NCBI RefSeq assembly: GCF_000687935.1
Contig: NZ_JHZZ01000001.1
Location: 992,001-1,056,000 of the forward strand
DNA: 64,000 nt
Reading direction: 5' to 3'
DNA from: Polaribacter sp. Hel_I_88
GTDB taxonomy: Bacteria; Bacteroidota; Bacteroidia; Flavobacteriales; Flavobacteriaceae
Shown here: in pieces, positions 1-9,684 of the stretch
Layout: every line of letters begins with the position of its first letter
Position numbering within the stretch: the first letter of the stretch is position 1
Position numbers and translations under genes: made by a program
Notes under the pieces: model-generated
Database searches by the model: none
Told to the model about the DNA's origin: nothing
The model's input: the letters and a program-made list of their open reading frames with translations, nothing else

Positions 1-856
1 TTGTATACGTGTAAGAAAACAATAAGTTTTGGTAATTTAAACCAATAATTGGCGATATAAATTGTGCGTTTTCAATTGCATTTGCATCAAAACCTCTTCT
101 GTAAGACAAAGCTGCCCATAGTTGAGATTTAGATAAATTTTTGTAAGCTTTTATGTTAAAATCTGCAATTCTTTGTCCTGTTCCTTCTCTAAATTGTAGC
201 ATTAAAGAGGGTTCAAATTGAATTGGTAAATCTTCCCCAAAATAGTAACCTGCAGAAAATATATAGTTTCTTAAATCTAAAGGTTCTTGAACATTTAAAT
301 TATTTTTTGCTGTAAGTAATAAATTTTTAACGGTAAAATACGATGAAAAACCACCTAAATGATAAGCCATACTAAAATCTGCATTATAATAGCTGGTACT
401 TTCTACTATAGATGCAACAGCAGCATCTCCAGTAAAAGTTCTTTGATCCGATTGATTTTGAACAAACGTAAATGCCAAACCAAATGAAAGTTGGTTAAAA
501 ACTCTACCATCACTCATTTGTAAATGATACGCATAACTACCTTGAATTCCTTTTTGTGAATGAAATCCGTTTTTATCATTAAACAACACAAATCCAAAAC
601 CTGCATTAGAATATTCGTTAAATTTTGAATGAAAACTTAACGTTTGTAAAGCTGGTGCATTCGGAATTCCTGCCCATTGTTGTCTTGCTGTAAAACGCAG
701 TTTACTAGAGTTACCAATACCTGCTGCAGAAGGATGTACTAAATAAACATTGTCAGAAAGATAATCTTGATAAATTGGTAATGTTTCTTGAGAAATACCT
801 TTTAATGAAAAAAGAAATAGAAAAAGTAAAGAAATCCTAGAGTACAATAACTTCAT
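1..856 (-). CDS. PorP/SprF family type IX secretion membrane protein (3' end outside window)
   Basis: The reading frame starts at the ATG at 856 and stays open to the window edge, so the C-terminus is missing. The N-terminus MKLLYSRISLLFLFLFSLKG is a signal peptide, followed by the family opening (QETLPIYQDYLSDNVYLVHPS) and RQQWAGIP, then beta-strand-rich outer-membrane sequence ending at LFSYTYT. PorP/SprF proteins are outer-membrane partners of T9SS cargo with type B C-terminal domains. It is divergent from the giant adhesin at 1163, which has a second PorP/SprF gene directly behind it. The family call comes from sequence pattern; which cargo it serves is unknown. Confidence 0.85.
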   Translation of the reverse strand, partial: MKLLYSRISLLFLFLFSLKGISQETLPIYQDYLSDNVYLVHPSAAGIGNSSKLRFTARQQWAGIPNAPALQTLSFHSKFNEYSNAGFGFVLFNDKNGFHSQKGIQGSYAYHLQMSDGRVFNQLSFGLAFTFVQNQSDQRTFTGDAAVASIVESTSYYNADFSMAYHLGGFSSYFTVKNLLLTAKNNLNVQEPLDLRNYIFSAGYYFGEDLPIQFEPSLMLQFREGTGQRIADFNIKAYKNLSKSQLWAALSYRRGFDANAIENAQFISPIIGLNYQNLLFSYTYT

Positions 857-1162
857 TAAAAATAAATTAATTTTAGATTTCAAATATATTGATTTAAAAA
901 GAATAATTTCTTTTTAACTGAAAGTTTTAACACAATAAAAAACGATTAATTTACTGTTTTGGTATGTAATATTTTAATTTTCAATTTTTAGAAAAATCAC
1001 ATAAAACGGAAAATCATTTATATATTAATCGATAAAGATTACTTTTACTTTATTTGATTATATTGCATAATCTTAAAAGAATAAAGTTTTTAAACAAAAA
1101 TAAAATGATTGTAATTCATAAAAGCTTACTTTTTATCTGATGAAACTATTATAAATAGCAAC
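857..1162. promoter_or_regulatory. Divergent intergenic region with a -7 element for the leftward PorP/SprF gene
   Basis: This 306-bp AT-rich spacer lies between two divergent secretion-related genes. On the minus strand TATATTTG (888 to 881) matches the Bacteroidetes -7 consensus TAnnTTTG and lies 25 bp before the ATG at 856. No clean -33 TTTG was found at the usual distance. For the rightward adhesin I saw no perfect -7 match; the T-rich stretch around 1040-1060 is only a loose candidate. No hairpin or gene was seen. Confidence 0.4.
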
Positions 1163-4100
1163 ATGAAACTTTTAACCTCCCCCACCAAAATGAAATTTAG
1201 AAATAAAATAGCTTTTATTAGTGTTTTTCTTGTTTTTAGTTTTCTTTTTAACCTTTATGCTACTAAAATTAATTTTTCTTTTTTAGATATTTTTTTAGCG
1301 CCAACTGCAACTATAAGTTCAACTACAAATAATGGTTGTGCAGATGTGGAAAAAGATATTATTTTCACAGCCTCTGGAGGTAGTGCTCCATATACTTTTA
1401 CCTATCAAATAAATGATGGTTCAGCAACAACCATACAATCAACAAATGGAGATATAGCAACACTACAATATTCAAACCCAGCTGTTGGAAATTATACATT
1501 TAAATTAACTAAAGTTGTTGATGCAACTGGTGCTCAAACAAATTTAAATCAAGAAATAATAATTACAATAAATCCATTACCAACAGCAGATTTTACTTTT
1601 AATGATAGCGCTTGTGCTGGAGAAACTGTTCAATTTAATGCAACTGAAACTGGTGCTGCTCCTTTTACTTACAGTTGGGATTTTGCAGACGGAACTATAT
1701 CAACATTAAAAAACCCAACACATGTTTTTGAGGGTATTTTAGGTTGTGATACCAATAATTATGATGTAAAATTAGTAGTTACTGATGCAAATGGTTGCTC
1801 TACTACAAGAATTCAAAGAGTTACTATAAAGCAAAAACCAGATATTGAATTTATAGATGCCAATTTTAATGGTTTTAGTAACTGTGGAAATGCATCTGCT
1901 TCAAATCCAGATTTTACAATTGATGTTGCTAATAATTCTAACTCTACTTGTATTGATTCGTTTTTTATTGATTGGGGAGATGGAAATGTAGAAAATAATG
2001 CAACTTTTCCTATTTCTTATAATTACACGAGTATTGGTGTTTTTAATATGAAAATTAAAGCTACTGGAACTAATGGATGTATCAATGAAGTTTCTTATCA
2101 AATTAAAAATGTTAGTAATCCTGCAGGTGGTATTGCAAGTCCAGGAAATACAAGTAATTTATGTTTAGGAGAATCTGAATTGACTTTTCCAATAACAAAT
2201 TGGGAACAAAATTCACCTGACACCAATTATACTTTAAATTTTGGTGATGGTTCTCCTTTAGAAACGTATACACAAGCAGATATTCAAAATAACAATAGAA
2301 TTACGCATAATTATTTAAAAGGAAGCTGTAATGAAATAAATGGAGAATTTATTGCTACTTTATCCATACAAAATGCGTGTTCTACTACAGTATCAACAAT
2401 TAATAACATCACAGTTTTAGAACCATCAATAGCCTCTTTTCAAACAGAGGATATAAATTGTATTAATGAGAGTATCCTTTTTACAAACACATCTATTATT
2501 GGTGATAATGTAGATTGTACCAAAGCTGCAAATTTTAAATGGGATTTTGGTGATGGAACAATTATAGACGATATTAGTACAGATGAAGCAACTAGCCAAT
2601 CTCATATTTATACTAGTCCAGGAAAATATACTGTTTCTTTATCAATAATAAGTAAATGTGGCACAGATGTTTTTACCAAAGAAATTTGTATCGATCCAGA
2701 AATTACACCAACATTTTCTGTAAATACAGATGAGGGCTGTATTCCTTTAAATATAACTACCACAAACACCACAGACGAAAGTCAGTTATGTAGCACACCA
2801 ACTTATCTTTGGGCAGTTACGTATGCAGCAGATAATTGTGGAACAGCAGAAGGTTTTACGTTTACAAACGGAACTAATGAAAACTCAGAAAACCCAGAAT
2901 TTATTTTTACAAATCCTGGAAAATACGAACTCTTAAAAACAACAACCACAAGTTGTGGAGAGCAAACAGTTTCTAAAATTATCGATGTTAAAAAACCACC
3001 AACTGTAACCATAAATCCTATTGATGATTTTTGTGGACCAACAACTATAAATCCTACTGCAAACGTAGAAAATTGCACTGCTGATACAAGTAATATTACT
3101 TACAATTGGACTTTTGTTGGGGGAACTCCTGCAAATTCAACTTCTTTAAATCCTGGAGATATTTTGTACACAAATCCTGGAACATATGAAGTTACTTTAG
3201 AGGTTACAAGCGAATGTGGCGTATCTAACACAGCAACACAAACCTTTGAAATTTTCGAAAAACCAATTCTTACGAATACTGAGGTAACACAAGAAATTTG
3301 TTCTAATCAAACTACATCAGAAATTATAATAACTTCTAATAACGCAACTGCAAGTTATGCTTGGGTTGCAAATGCTAGCGCAAATATTACTGGTTTTATA
3401 GCCAATGGAAATTCAAATATAATTCCTGCTCAAACATTAGTTAATAGCGGAAATACACCTGAACAAATAATTTATACTGCAACTGCAACATCTGGAGTTT
3501 GTGAAAGTGATCCACTTGAATTTGTAATAACTGTAAATCCTTCTCCAGAAATTTCTAAACAACCAATTTCTTCTGTTGTTTGCTTAGGTGGAAATGAAAC
3601 TTTTTTAGAAGTGGAATATATTAAAGGAACAGGAACTCCAAGTTATCAATGGTATTCAAATACTGTTAATGCAAATTCTGGAGGAACAGAAATTACAGGA
3701 GAAACAACAGCTTCTTACGATGCTCCAACAACGAGTTTAGGAGAAACGTTTTATTATGTTGAGATTTCTTTTGCTACTGGTGGATGCTCATTTATAGTAT
3801 CTAACACAGCAAGCGTAGACGTTCAACCTCAAATAACCGTAGATAATGTTGCTGCTCCACAAACTATTTGTGTAGATGGAACTGCCAATGAATTAGAAGT
3901 CTCTTTTTCTGGTGGAACAGGAAATGCTTCTTACCAATGGTTTTCGAATACTACCAATTCAAATACGGGTGGAACAGCAATTGCTGATGCTACAAATAAT
4001 ACATTTACTCCAAACGAATTTACAACTGCTGGAACTTTTTATTATTATGCAGAAATTTCTTTGGATGGAAATGGTTGTACCTCTGCTTTGAGTGATGTTT

Positions 4101-7100
4101 TTGAAATAATTGTACTTCCTGACCCTATTATTGATAGTCAACCAATTGTTTCTCAAGAATTGTGTCAAAGTGTAATTCCTACTGATTTATCTGTTTCAGC
4201 TTCTGGTGGTTCAGCTTCTGCTAAAACCTATCAATGGTTTATCAATAGTACAAATTCTACAAATGGTGGCACTGCAATTAACGGCGCAAATGCTAATACG
4301 TATACTCCAGTAACTACAAATGTTGGCACTTTTTATTATTATGTAGTGGTTTATCAACCTGAATCTGGTTGTGCAGTAACAAGTAATATTTCTGAGTTGA
4401 TCATTAATGACGCTCCAAATATTACAACACAACCCATTTCTTCTGAAATTTGTTTAGATGGAACTGCAACACCTTTAATAGTTGAATATCAAAATGGAAC
4501 AGGAACTCCAAATTACAAATGGTTTTCGAATACAACTAATGCAAATTCTGGTGGAACAGAAATTACAGGAGAAACAACAGCCTCTTACACTCCACCAACT
4601 TCTACTGTTGGGGAAACTTTTTATTATGTAGAAATTTCTTTTGCTACTGGTGGTTGTTCACTTATTATCTCTGAAACAGCAAGTGTAAACGTGCAACCTC
4701 AAATAACAGTAAATCCAATAACACCTGCACAAACTATTTGTATAGATGGAACAGCAAATGAATTAGAAGTTTCATTTTCTGGTGGAACAGGAAATGCTAC
4801 TTACAAGTGGTTTTCGAATACTACAAATTCAAATACTGGAGGAACAGCAATTGCTAGTGCAACTAACAACACATTTACGCCAAATGCTTTTACAACAGCA
4901 GGTACTTTTTACTTTTATGCAGAAATTTCTTTGGATGGAAATGGATGTTCGTCTGCACTTAGTGATGTTTTTGAAATAAATGTAATTCCTGACCCCATTA
5001 TTGACAGTCAACCAATTGTAGCACAAGAATTATGTAAAAATGCAACTCCTGATGATTTATCTGTTACAGTATCTGGAGGAACAACTTCTGCTAAAACGTA
5101 TCAATGGTTTATCAATACTACAAATGCTACAACTGGTGGAACTTTAATAAATGCTGCAAATGCTGCTATGTATACTCCAGAAACATCAACTGTTGGTACT
5201 TTTTATTATTATGCAATTGTTTCTCAAACAGAATCTGGTTGTAGTGTTACAAGTGATATTTCATCATTAAAAATAAATGAAGCACCAAGTTTTACAACAC
5301 AACCAACTTCCTACGAAATTTGTTTAAATGAACCTGCAACAACGCTACAAGTTGCTTATCAAAATGGAACAGGTACTCCAACTTATCAATGGTTTTCGAA
5401 TAATGTTGATGCAAATTCTGGTGGAAATCCAATTGTGGGAGCAACAACAGCTTCTTACACTCCACCAACAAATGTTCTTGGAGAAACTTTTTATTATGCA
5501 GAAATTTCTTTTTCTTCTGGTGGATGTTCAAAAATTATATCAAACACAGCAAGTGTTTCTGTTAATGAAATTCCTGTAATTAGTGATGCAGCCATTACAA
5601 TTTATAGTGAAGCTACTTTTGTTTTTGATCCAACTACTGTTGTAGGAAATGTAGTTCCTGCTGATACAAAATATTCGTGGTCAGCTCCTACTTTTAGTCC
5701 TTCAGGTTCAATACTTGGAGCATCAGCAGCAAATTTACAAGATGTAATAAGCCAAACTTTAACAAATACTGGCACAACTCCAATAGTTGTAACCTATGTA
5801 ATTACGCCAGCAACGTCAAAATGTATTGGAGAAACTTTTGTGGTAGAGGTTACTGTAAACCCAAGCATCAACTCAAATGCTGTGGTTACAAATATTAGTT
5901 GTTTTGAAGCTAATGATGGAAGTATTGCTACCAATATTGATGGAGGAATTCCCTTTACAACTGGCAATCCGTATTTAATTTCTTGGAGTGGACCCAATGG
6001 ATTTACATCCACAGAAACAACCATTACAAATTTAGTCATTGGCACCTATACTTTAAGAATTGAGGATTCCACAGGTTTTATTAAAATTGAAGAATTTGTT
6101 GTGACTCAGCCTAATCTTTTATCAATTGTAAAAAATACAGAAAGAAATATTTCTTGTTTTCAAGGAAATGATGGAACTTTAGAAGTAACCATTTCTGGCG
6201 GAACTGCTCCTTATATTTACAATTGGACAACTACTAATGGAAGTGGAATTGTACCAAACCAAAAGAATCAAAATACATTAACAGCAGGAAGTTATGCTTT
6301 GGAAGTAGTAGACCAAAATAACTGTAAAATTGCAACTAATTTTGTGCTTACCCAACCAGATGGATTGATGGTAAACGCAAATCCTACCCAAGAAATTTTA
6401 TGTTTTGGTGATGCTGCTGGTGAAATTGAAATAAATGTTTCTGGAGGAACACCTGTTGAAATTTCTCCTGGCGTTTTCGATTATTTATACAGTTGGTCAG
6501 GACCAAATGGCTTTGTAAGTGCTTCAAAAAACATTAGTAATTTAATTTCAGGAACATACACAGTAAACGTTACAGATAATTTAGGATGTACAACAAGCAC
6601 AGATGTTGTGGTTAATCAAGCAACAGAAATTAAAATTGATGTTGCCAAAATTGATGTTACGTGTTATGGAAAAGCAGATGGTTCAATCGACTTAACTGTA
6701 ACAGGTGGTAAAGAACCTTATCAAATTTCTTGGAGCAATTTTGGAAACGGATTATCACAATCTAACTTAACAGCAGATACCTACACAGCAACCATTACAG
6801 ATGCTAATAACTGTGTAAAACAAACAACTATTACAATTGAACAACCTATATTTTTTATAGATCCTGTTGTAAAACCAATTTCTTGTAATGGCGAAAGTGA
6901 TGCTTCCATAGATTTAAATTTAATTGGTGGAGTTGCACCTATTTTAGTAACTTGGAGTGATGATGCAAATGCAGGAGTGCAAAGAAATAATTTGGCAGCT
7001 GGTACATATACAGTTACAATTTTAGATAGTGACACAAATCAATGTCCTATTGAGGAAACTTTTATCATTACAAATCCACCAGCAATTGCAGTTTCTACAA

Positions 7101-8095
7101 CTGTTATAAATGCCGAAGATTGTGACATTGCCAATAGTGGCAGTATCAATTTAGAGGTTTCTGGAGGAACTGCTCCCTATACCTTTTTATGGAACACAAA
7201 TGCAACAACCGAAGATTTAAATAACATTCCACAAGGAGATTATGCTGTAACGATTACTGATGCAAATGGCTGTAGTTTAGATAAACAATTTACTATATTT
7301 AGACAAGAACCTTTAAACATTACTTTTACAGAAACTACACTTACAGATTGCGATTTAAAAACCGTTAACAAACAAACCAAAGCTAATGTAACTGGTGGTT
7401 ATTTGCCATATACCTACACTTGGTCTGCAGGAAATGTTTCTGCAACCGATAATAGTATTATGATTACTGACCAAATTGGTGCGTACTCTTTAACAATAAC
7501 AGATGATAAAGGCTGTACAAGAACTGAATCTTTTTCAATTGATGTAACAACTCTTGGAGATACAGATTTTAATTATAGTGCTTTTGCTCTTTCAACCTAC
7601 GATTTTTTATCCATAGAAGATCCTATACAATTTACCAATCTTACCACTGGAGATTACACCAATTTAAAATGGGATTTTGGTGATGGAAGCCCAACAAGCA
7701 ACGAAGAAAACCCTGTGCATACGTATGATGAAGTTGGTACTTTTACAGTTGCTTTAACAGCCGTATTTACTGCTGGTTGTGTAGAAACTTTTACACGAAT
7801 TGTAGAGATTACAGAAGGGTATAAATTGGTAAATCCAACTGCATTTACACCTAATGGAGATGGCTACAATGAAACCATAAGACCTTCTCACAGAGGTTTT
7901 ACAGCTTTAAATATGGTTATTTACGATACTTGGGGAACCACAATTTATACTGAAGAAGGTTTAGATTTAAAAGGTTGGAATGGTTTTGCAGGCGAAAAAC
8001 CTGCTGAAAATGGCAACTATGTAATGCTTGTAAAAGGCATCACCTTTTTTGGAAAAGAAGTTATAATAAGTTCACCTGTAACACTTTTAAAATAA
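1163..8095 (+). CDS. Giant PKD/Ig-like/SprB-repeat adhesin with gliding motility-associated (CHU_C) C-terminal domain
   Basis: A 2310-aa secreted protein. The start at 1163 gives a long n-region; ATG at 1190 (MKFRNKIAFISV) would give a more classical signal peptide. Domains in order: PKD-like domains with WDFGDG-type motifs (about 130-700), Ig-like domains forming a 290-aa higher-order repeat (about 790-1470), about seven SprB-type repeats opening NISCF/DVTCY..(D)GSI (about 1575-2120), one more PKD domain (about 2150-2225, WDFGDGSPTSNEENP), and a CHU_C T9SS type B domain (about 2228-2310, AFTPNGDGYNE). It is inferred to be exported by T9SS and displayed as an adhesin or gliding filament. The next gene starts 1 nt after the stop and encodes a PorP/SprF protein, the usual partner of such cargo. 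SprB itself is much longer, so this is a paralogue-type protein rather than SprB. Confidence 0.9.
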   Translation: MKLLTSPTKMKFRNKIAFISVFLVFSFLFNLYATKINFSFLDIFLAPTATISSTTNNGCADVEKDIIFTASGGSAPYTFTYQINDGSATTIQSTNGDIATLQYSNPAVGNYTFKLTKVVDATGAQTNLNQEIIITINPLPTADFTFNDSACAGETVQFNATETGAAPFTYSWDFADGTISTLKNPTHVFEGILGCDTNNYDVKLVVTDANGCSTTRIQRVTIKQKPDIEFIDANFNGFSNCGNASASNPDFTIDVANNSNSTCIDSFFIDWGDGNVENNATFPISYNYTSIGVFNMKIKATGTNGCINEVSYQIKNVSNPAGGIASPGNTSNLCLGESELTFPITNWEQNSPDTNYTLNFGDGSPLETYTQADIQNNNRITHNYLKGSCNEINGEFIATLSIQNACSTTVSTINNITVLEPSIASFQTEDINCINESILFTNTSIIGDNVDCTKAANFKWDFGDGTIIDDISTDEATSQSHIYTSPGKYTVSLSIISKCGTDVFTKEICIDPEITPTFSVNTDEGCIPLNITTTNTTDESQLCSTPTYLWAVTYAADNCGTAEGFTFTNGTNENSENPEFIFTNPGKYELLKTTTTSCGEQTVSKIIDVKKPPTVTINPIDDFCGPTTINPTANVENCTADTSNITYNWTFVGGTPANSTSLNPGDILYTNPGTYEVTLEVTSECGVSNTATQTFEIFEKPILTNTEVTQEICSNQTTSEIIITSNNATASYAWVANASANITGFIANGNSNIIPAQTLVNSGNTPEQIIYTATATSGVCESDPLEFVITVNPSPEISKQPISSVVCLGGNETFLEVEYIKGTGTPSYQWYSNTVNANSGGTEITGETTASYDAPTTSLGETFYYVEISFATGGCSFIVSNTASVDVQPQITVDNVAAPQTICVDGTANELEVSFSGGTGNASYQWFSNTTNSNTGGTAIADATNNTFTPNEFTTAGTFYYYAEISLDGNGCTSALSDVFEIIVLPDPIIDSQPIVSQELCQSVIPTDLSVSASGGSASAKTYQWFINSTNSTNGGTAINGANANTYTPVTTNVGTFYYYVVVYQPESGCAVTSNISELIINDAPNITTQPISSEICLDGTATPLIVEYQNGTGTPNYKWFSNTTNANSGGTEITGETTASYTPPTSTVGETFYYVEISFATGGCSLIISETASVNVQPQITVNPITPAQTICIDGTANELEVSFSGGTGNATYKWFSNTTNSNTGGTAIASATNNTFTPNAFTTAGTFYFYAEISLDGNGCSSALSDVFEINVIPDPIIDSQPIVAQELCKNATPDDLSVTVSGGTTSAKTYQWFINTTNATTGGTLINAANAAMYTPETSTVGTFYYYAIVSQTESGCSVTSDISSLKINEAPSFTTQPTSYEICLNEPATTLQVAYQNGTGTPTYQWFSNNVDANSGGNPIVGATTASYTPPTNVLGETFYYAEISFSSGGCSKIISNTASVSVNEIPVISDAAITIYSEATFVFDPTTVVGNVVPADTKYSWSAPTFSPSGSILGASAANLQDVISQTLTNTGTTPIVVTYVITPATSKCIGETFVVEVTVNPSINSNAVVTNISCFEANDGSIATNIDGGIPFTTGNPYLISWSGPNGFTSTETTITNLVIGTYTLRIEDSTGFIKIEEFVVTQPNLLSIVKNTERNISCFQGNDGTLEVTISGGTAPYIYNWTTTNGSGIVPNQKNQNTLTAGSYALEVVDQNNCKIATNFVLTQPDGLMVNANPTQEILCFGDAAGEIEINVSGGTPVEISPGVFDYLYSWSGPNGFVSASKNISNLISGTYTVNVTDNLGCTTSTDVVVNQATEIKIDVAKIDVTCYGKADGSIDLTVTGGKEPYQISWSNFGNGLSQSNLTADTYTATITDANNCVKQTTITIEQPIFFIDPVVKPISCNGESDASIDLNLIGGVAPILVTWSDDANAGVQRNNLAAGTYTVTILDSDTNQCPIEETFIITNPPAIAVSTTVINAEDCDIANSGSINLEVSGGTAPYTFLWNTNATTEDLNNIPQGDYAVTITDANGCSLDKQFTIFRQEPLNITFTETTLTDCDLKTVNKQTKANVTGGYLPYTYTWSAGNVSATDNSIMITDQIGAYSLTITDDKGCTRTESFSIDVTTLGDTDFNYSAFALSTYDFLSIEDPIQFTNLTTGDYTNLKWDFGDGSPTSNEENPVHTYDEVGTFTVALTAVFTAGCVETFTRIVEITEGYKLVNPTAFTPNGDGYNETIRPSHRGFTALNMVIYDTWGTTIYTEEGLDLKGWNGFAGEKPAENGNYVMLVKGITFFGKEVIISSPVTLLK
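3536..5575 (+). repeat. 870-bp higher-order repeat of three Ig-like domain types (A-B-C-A-B-C-A)
   Basis: Within the adhesin gene the equivalent Asn codon before each A-type domain falls at 3536, 4406 and 5276, exactly 870 bp (290 codons) apart. Each period holds three different domains of about 97 aa, recognisable by YQW(F/Y)SNT.NANSGG (A), WFSNTTNSNTGGTA (B) and TYQWFIN.TN (C). The third period contains only an A domain. The B copies are very similar; A and C copies have diverged more. The reading frame is kept throughout. Confidence 0.85.
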
Positions 8096-8096
8096 G

Positions 8097-9095
8097 ATGA
8101 AGAAAATCCTCCTTACATTTCTCGTTTTTTTGGGGTTGCAAACGCAAGCACAAGATGTCCTTTTTTCGCAAAACTTTTTAGTACCAGAAACTATAAACAC
8201 TTCTTTTACAGGAGCAATAAGAGCAACAAAAATTGGTTCCATACACAGATCTCAATGGAGAAATGCAGCTTTTAAAACAAATTCTAGTTTTATGTATTTT
8301 GATACTTGGTTTGAAGGTTTTAAAACAGGCTTAGGTGTTTCTTTTTTAAACCAAACAGAAACTGCATCTAGTTACAGTTTTAATCAAATAAACTTAAATT
8401 ATGCTATGGCTTTTCAGCTGAGTGATACTTGGTTTTTTAGACCTAGTATTTCTGCTGGTTTTGGAATGAAGAATTACGGATTCCAAAATATTTTATTAGA
8501 AGATCAAATAAACCTAAACAATAACATCATCAATACAAGTTCTTTAGATCCTCTTTTATTAGCTACTCAAAGAAATTTTTTCGATTTTAGTTCTTCTATT
8601 CTTTTTAATAATGATGATTCCTGGATTGGGTTAACCGTAAAACATTTAAACAAACCCAATATTTCTTTAACCGAAAATGGCAATATTCCTTTGGATATTT
8701 TCTGGTCTGTACACACTAAATATTACCTTCCTTTTTTAGAGGGAACAAGAACTTGGTTTGCTAGTAAAAGCAAGTTTTATGTACTGGGTAATTTTATGAT
8801 GCAAGGAGATGTAAACAGATTTGATATTGGCTTTCAATACATTTTTGAAGATCAATTTTCCTTGGGAATTACTGCTGCTACATCACCCATAAAAACCGAT
8901 GATAATAGTCCACTCATAAACTCTGTAAGCACATTTGCAGGAATTAGATGGCAAGGTTTTAGATTTGGGTATTCTTACGATTTTAACACAACAGAACTCA
9001 TTAATACAGGAGGAATTCACGAATTCTCAGTAGCCTACGATTTTAGCCTAAATATTAGAGCTTTAAATAGATATAAATGTGTTTCTTATTTTTAG
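8097..9095 (+). CDS. PorP/SprF family type IX secretion system membrane protein
   Basis: A 332-aa protein with signal peptide MKKILLTFLVFLGLQTQAQ, followed by the family pattern (DVLFSQNFLVPETINTSFTG, then HRSQWRNA) and alternating aromatic strands of an outer-membrane beta-barrel. It starts 1 nt after the adhesin stop codon, so the two are almost certainly co-transcribed and probably translationally coupled. In known systems SprF is needed to export or anchor SprB; by analogy this protein would serve the 2310-aa adhesin. The extreme C-terminus (NRYKCVSYF) ends in an aromatic residue. Confidence 0.88.
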   Translation: MKKILLTFLVFLGLQTQAQDVLFSQNFLVPETINTSFTGAIRATKIGSIHRSQWRNAAFKTNSSFMYFDTWFEGFKTGLGVSFLNQTETASSYSFNQINLNYAMAFQLSDTWFFRPSISAGFGMKNYGFQNILLEDQINLNNNIINTSSLDPLLLATQRNFFDFSSSILFNNDDSWIGLTVKHLNKPNISLTENGNIPLDIFWSVHTKYYLPFLEGTRTWFASKSKFYVLGNFMMQGDVNRFDIGFQYIFEDQFSLGITAATSPIKTDDNSPLINSVSTFAGIRWQGFRFGYSYDFNTTELINTGGIHEFSVAYDFSLNIRALNRYKCVSYF

Positions 9096-9128
9096 ATTGA
9101 TGATTTAATTTTATTAAATTATTTTTTT

Positions 9129-9581
9129 TTATTTTTCAATCAAATCTGCTGGTAGTTTATTTTCGAAAATGTATTCATTTTTTGCTTCAGGAATCTGATT
9201 ATTATGAATAATCAAATTTAAATTATTCTCGAAATATAAATTAACTCCAAAACTAAAATCAATATTTTTAATCCAAACTAATTCTTTCCATTTTATTACT
9301 TTTTTTCCTATATACTTTTCAAATTCAGGAAAATAAAACGAAGTCTGTTTTAAGTGATAATTGAATTCTTTATCTTTATAAGAATTCTTTAATTCAGAAT
9401 AGTTTTCTATTATTTGAATTGTTGTTATTTCATCATTTGAGATAATACTAATCCATTCTTCAAATTTAAGATAACTAACATTAATCATTTCAACCAACTC
9501 TCCATTTAGAATAAATGACTGTATCTTACCATTTTCTAATGTTTTACCAATTACAGAATCTAATACTTTCTTTCCATTCAT
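9129..9581 (-). CDS. Hypothetical cytoplasmic protein
   Basis: A 150-aa protein that I do not recognise. It has no signal peptide or membrane segment and is rich in Asn, Ile, Lys and Glu. The N-terminal part (KVLDSVIGKTLENGKIQSF) looks like a small beta-rich fold, and the middle has several Trp residues (WKELVWIK). It faces the PorP/SprF gene tail to tail with 33 bp between stops; that gap holds only an A/T stem (ATTTAAT/ATTAAAT) before a T-run. It may be a solitary accessory gene inserted next to the adhesin operon. The length and clean ATG make it a likely real gene; the function is unknown. Confidence 0.6.
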   Translation of the reverse strand: MNGKKVLDSVIGKTLENGKIQSFILNGELVEMINVSYLKFEEWISIISNDEITTIQIIENYSELKNSYKDKEFNYHLKQTSFYFPEFEKYIGKKVIKWKELVWIKNIDFSFGVNLYFENNLNLIIHNNQIPEAKNEYIFENKLPADLIEK

Positions 9582-9684
9582 AGTATTATTAAATTAAAAT
9601 GAAAGCTTCAAAAATTAAATCTATAATTTAATCTTCTTTTACTAAAAAGATTCAAGTTTTTCAATTACCTCTAAATAAAAAAAT

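Noticed and set aside
3536..5575. Regular repeats considered as a CRISPR array
   Set aside because: The period is 870 bp, fully coding, and encodes Ig-like domains.
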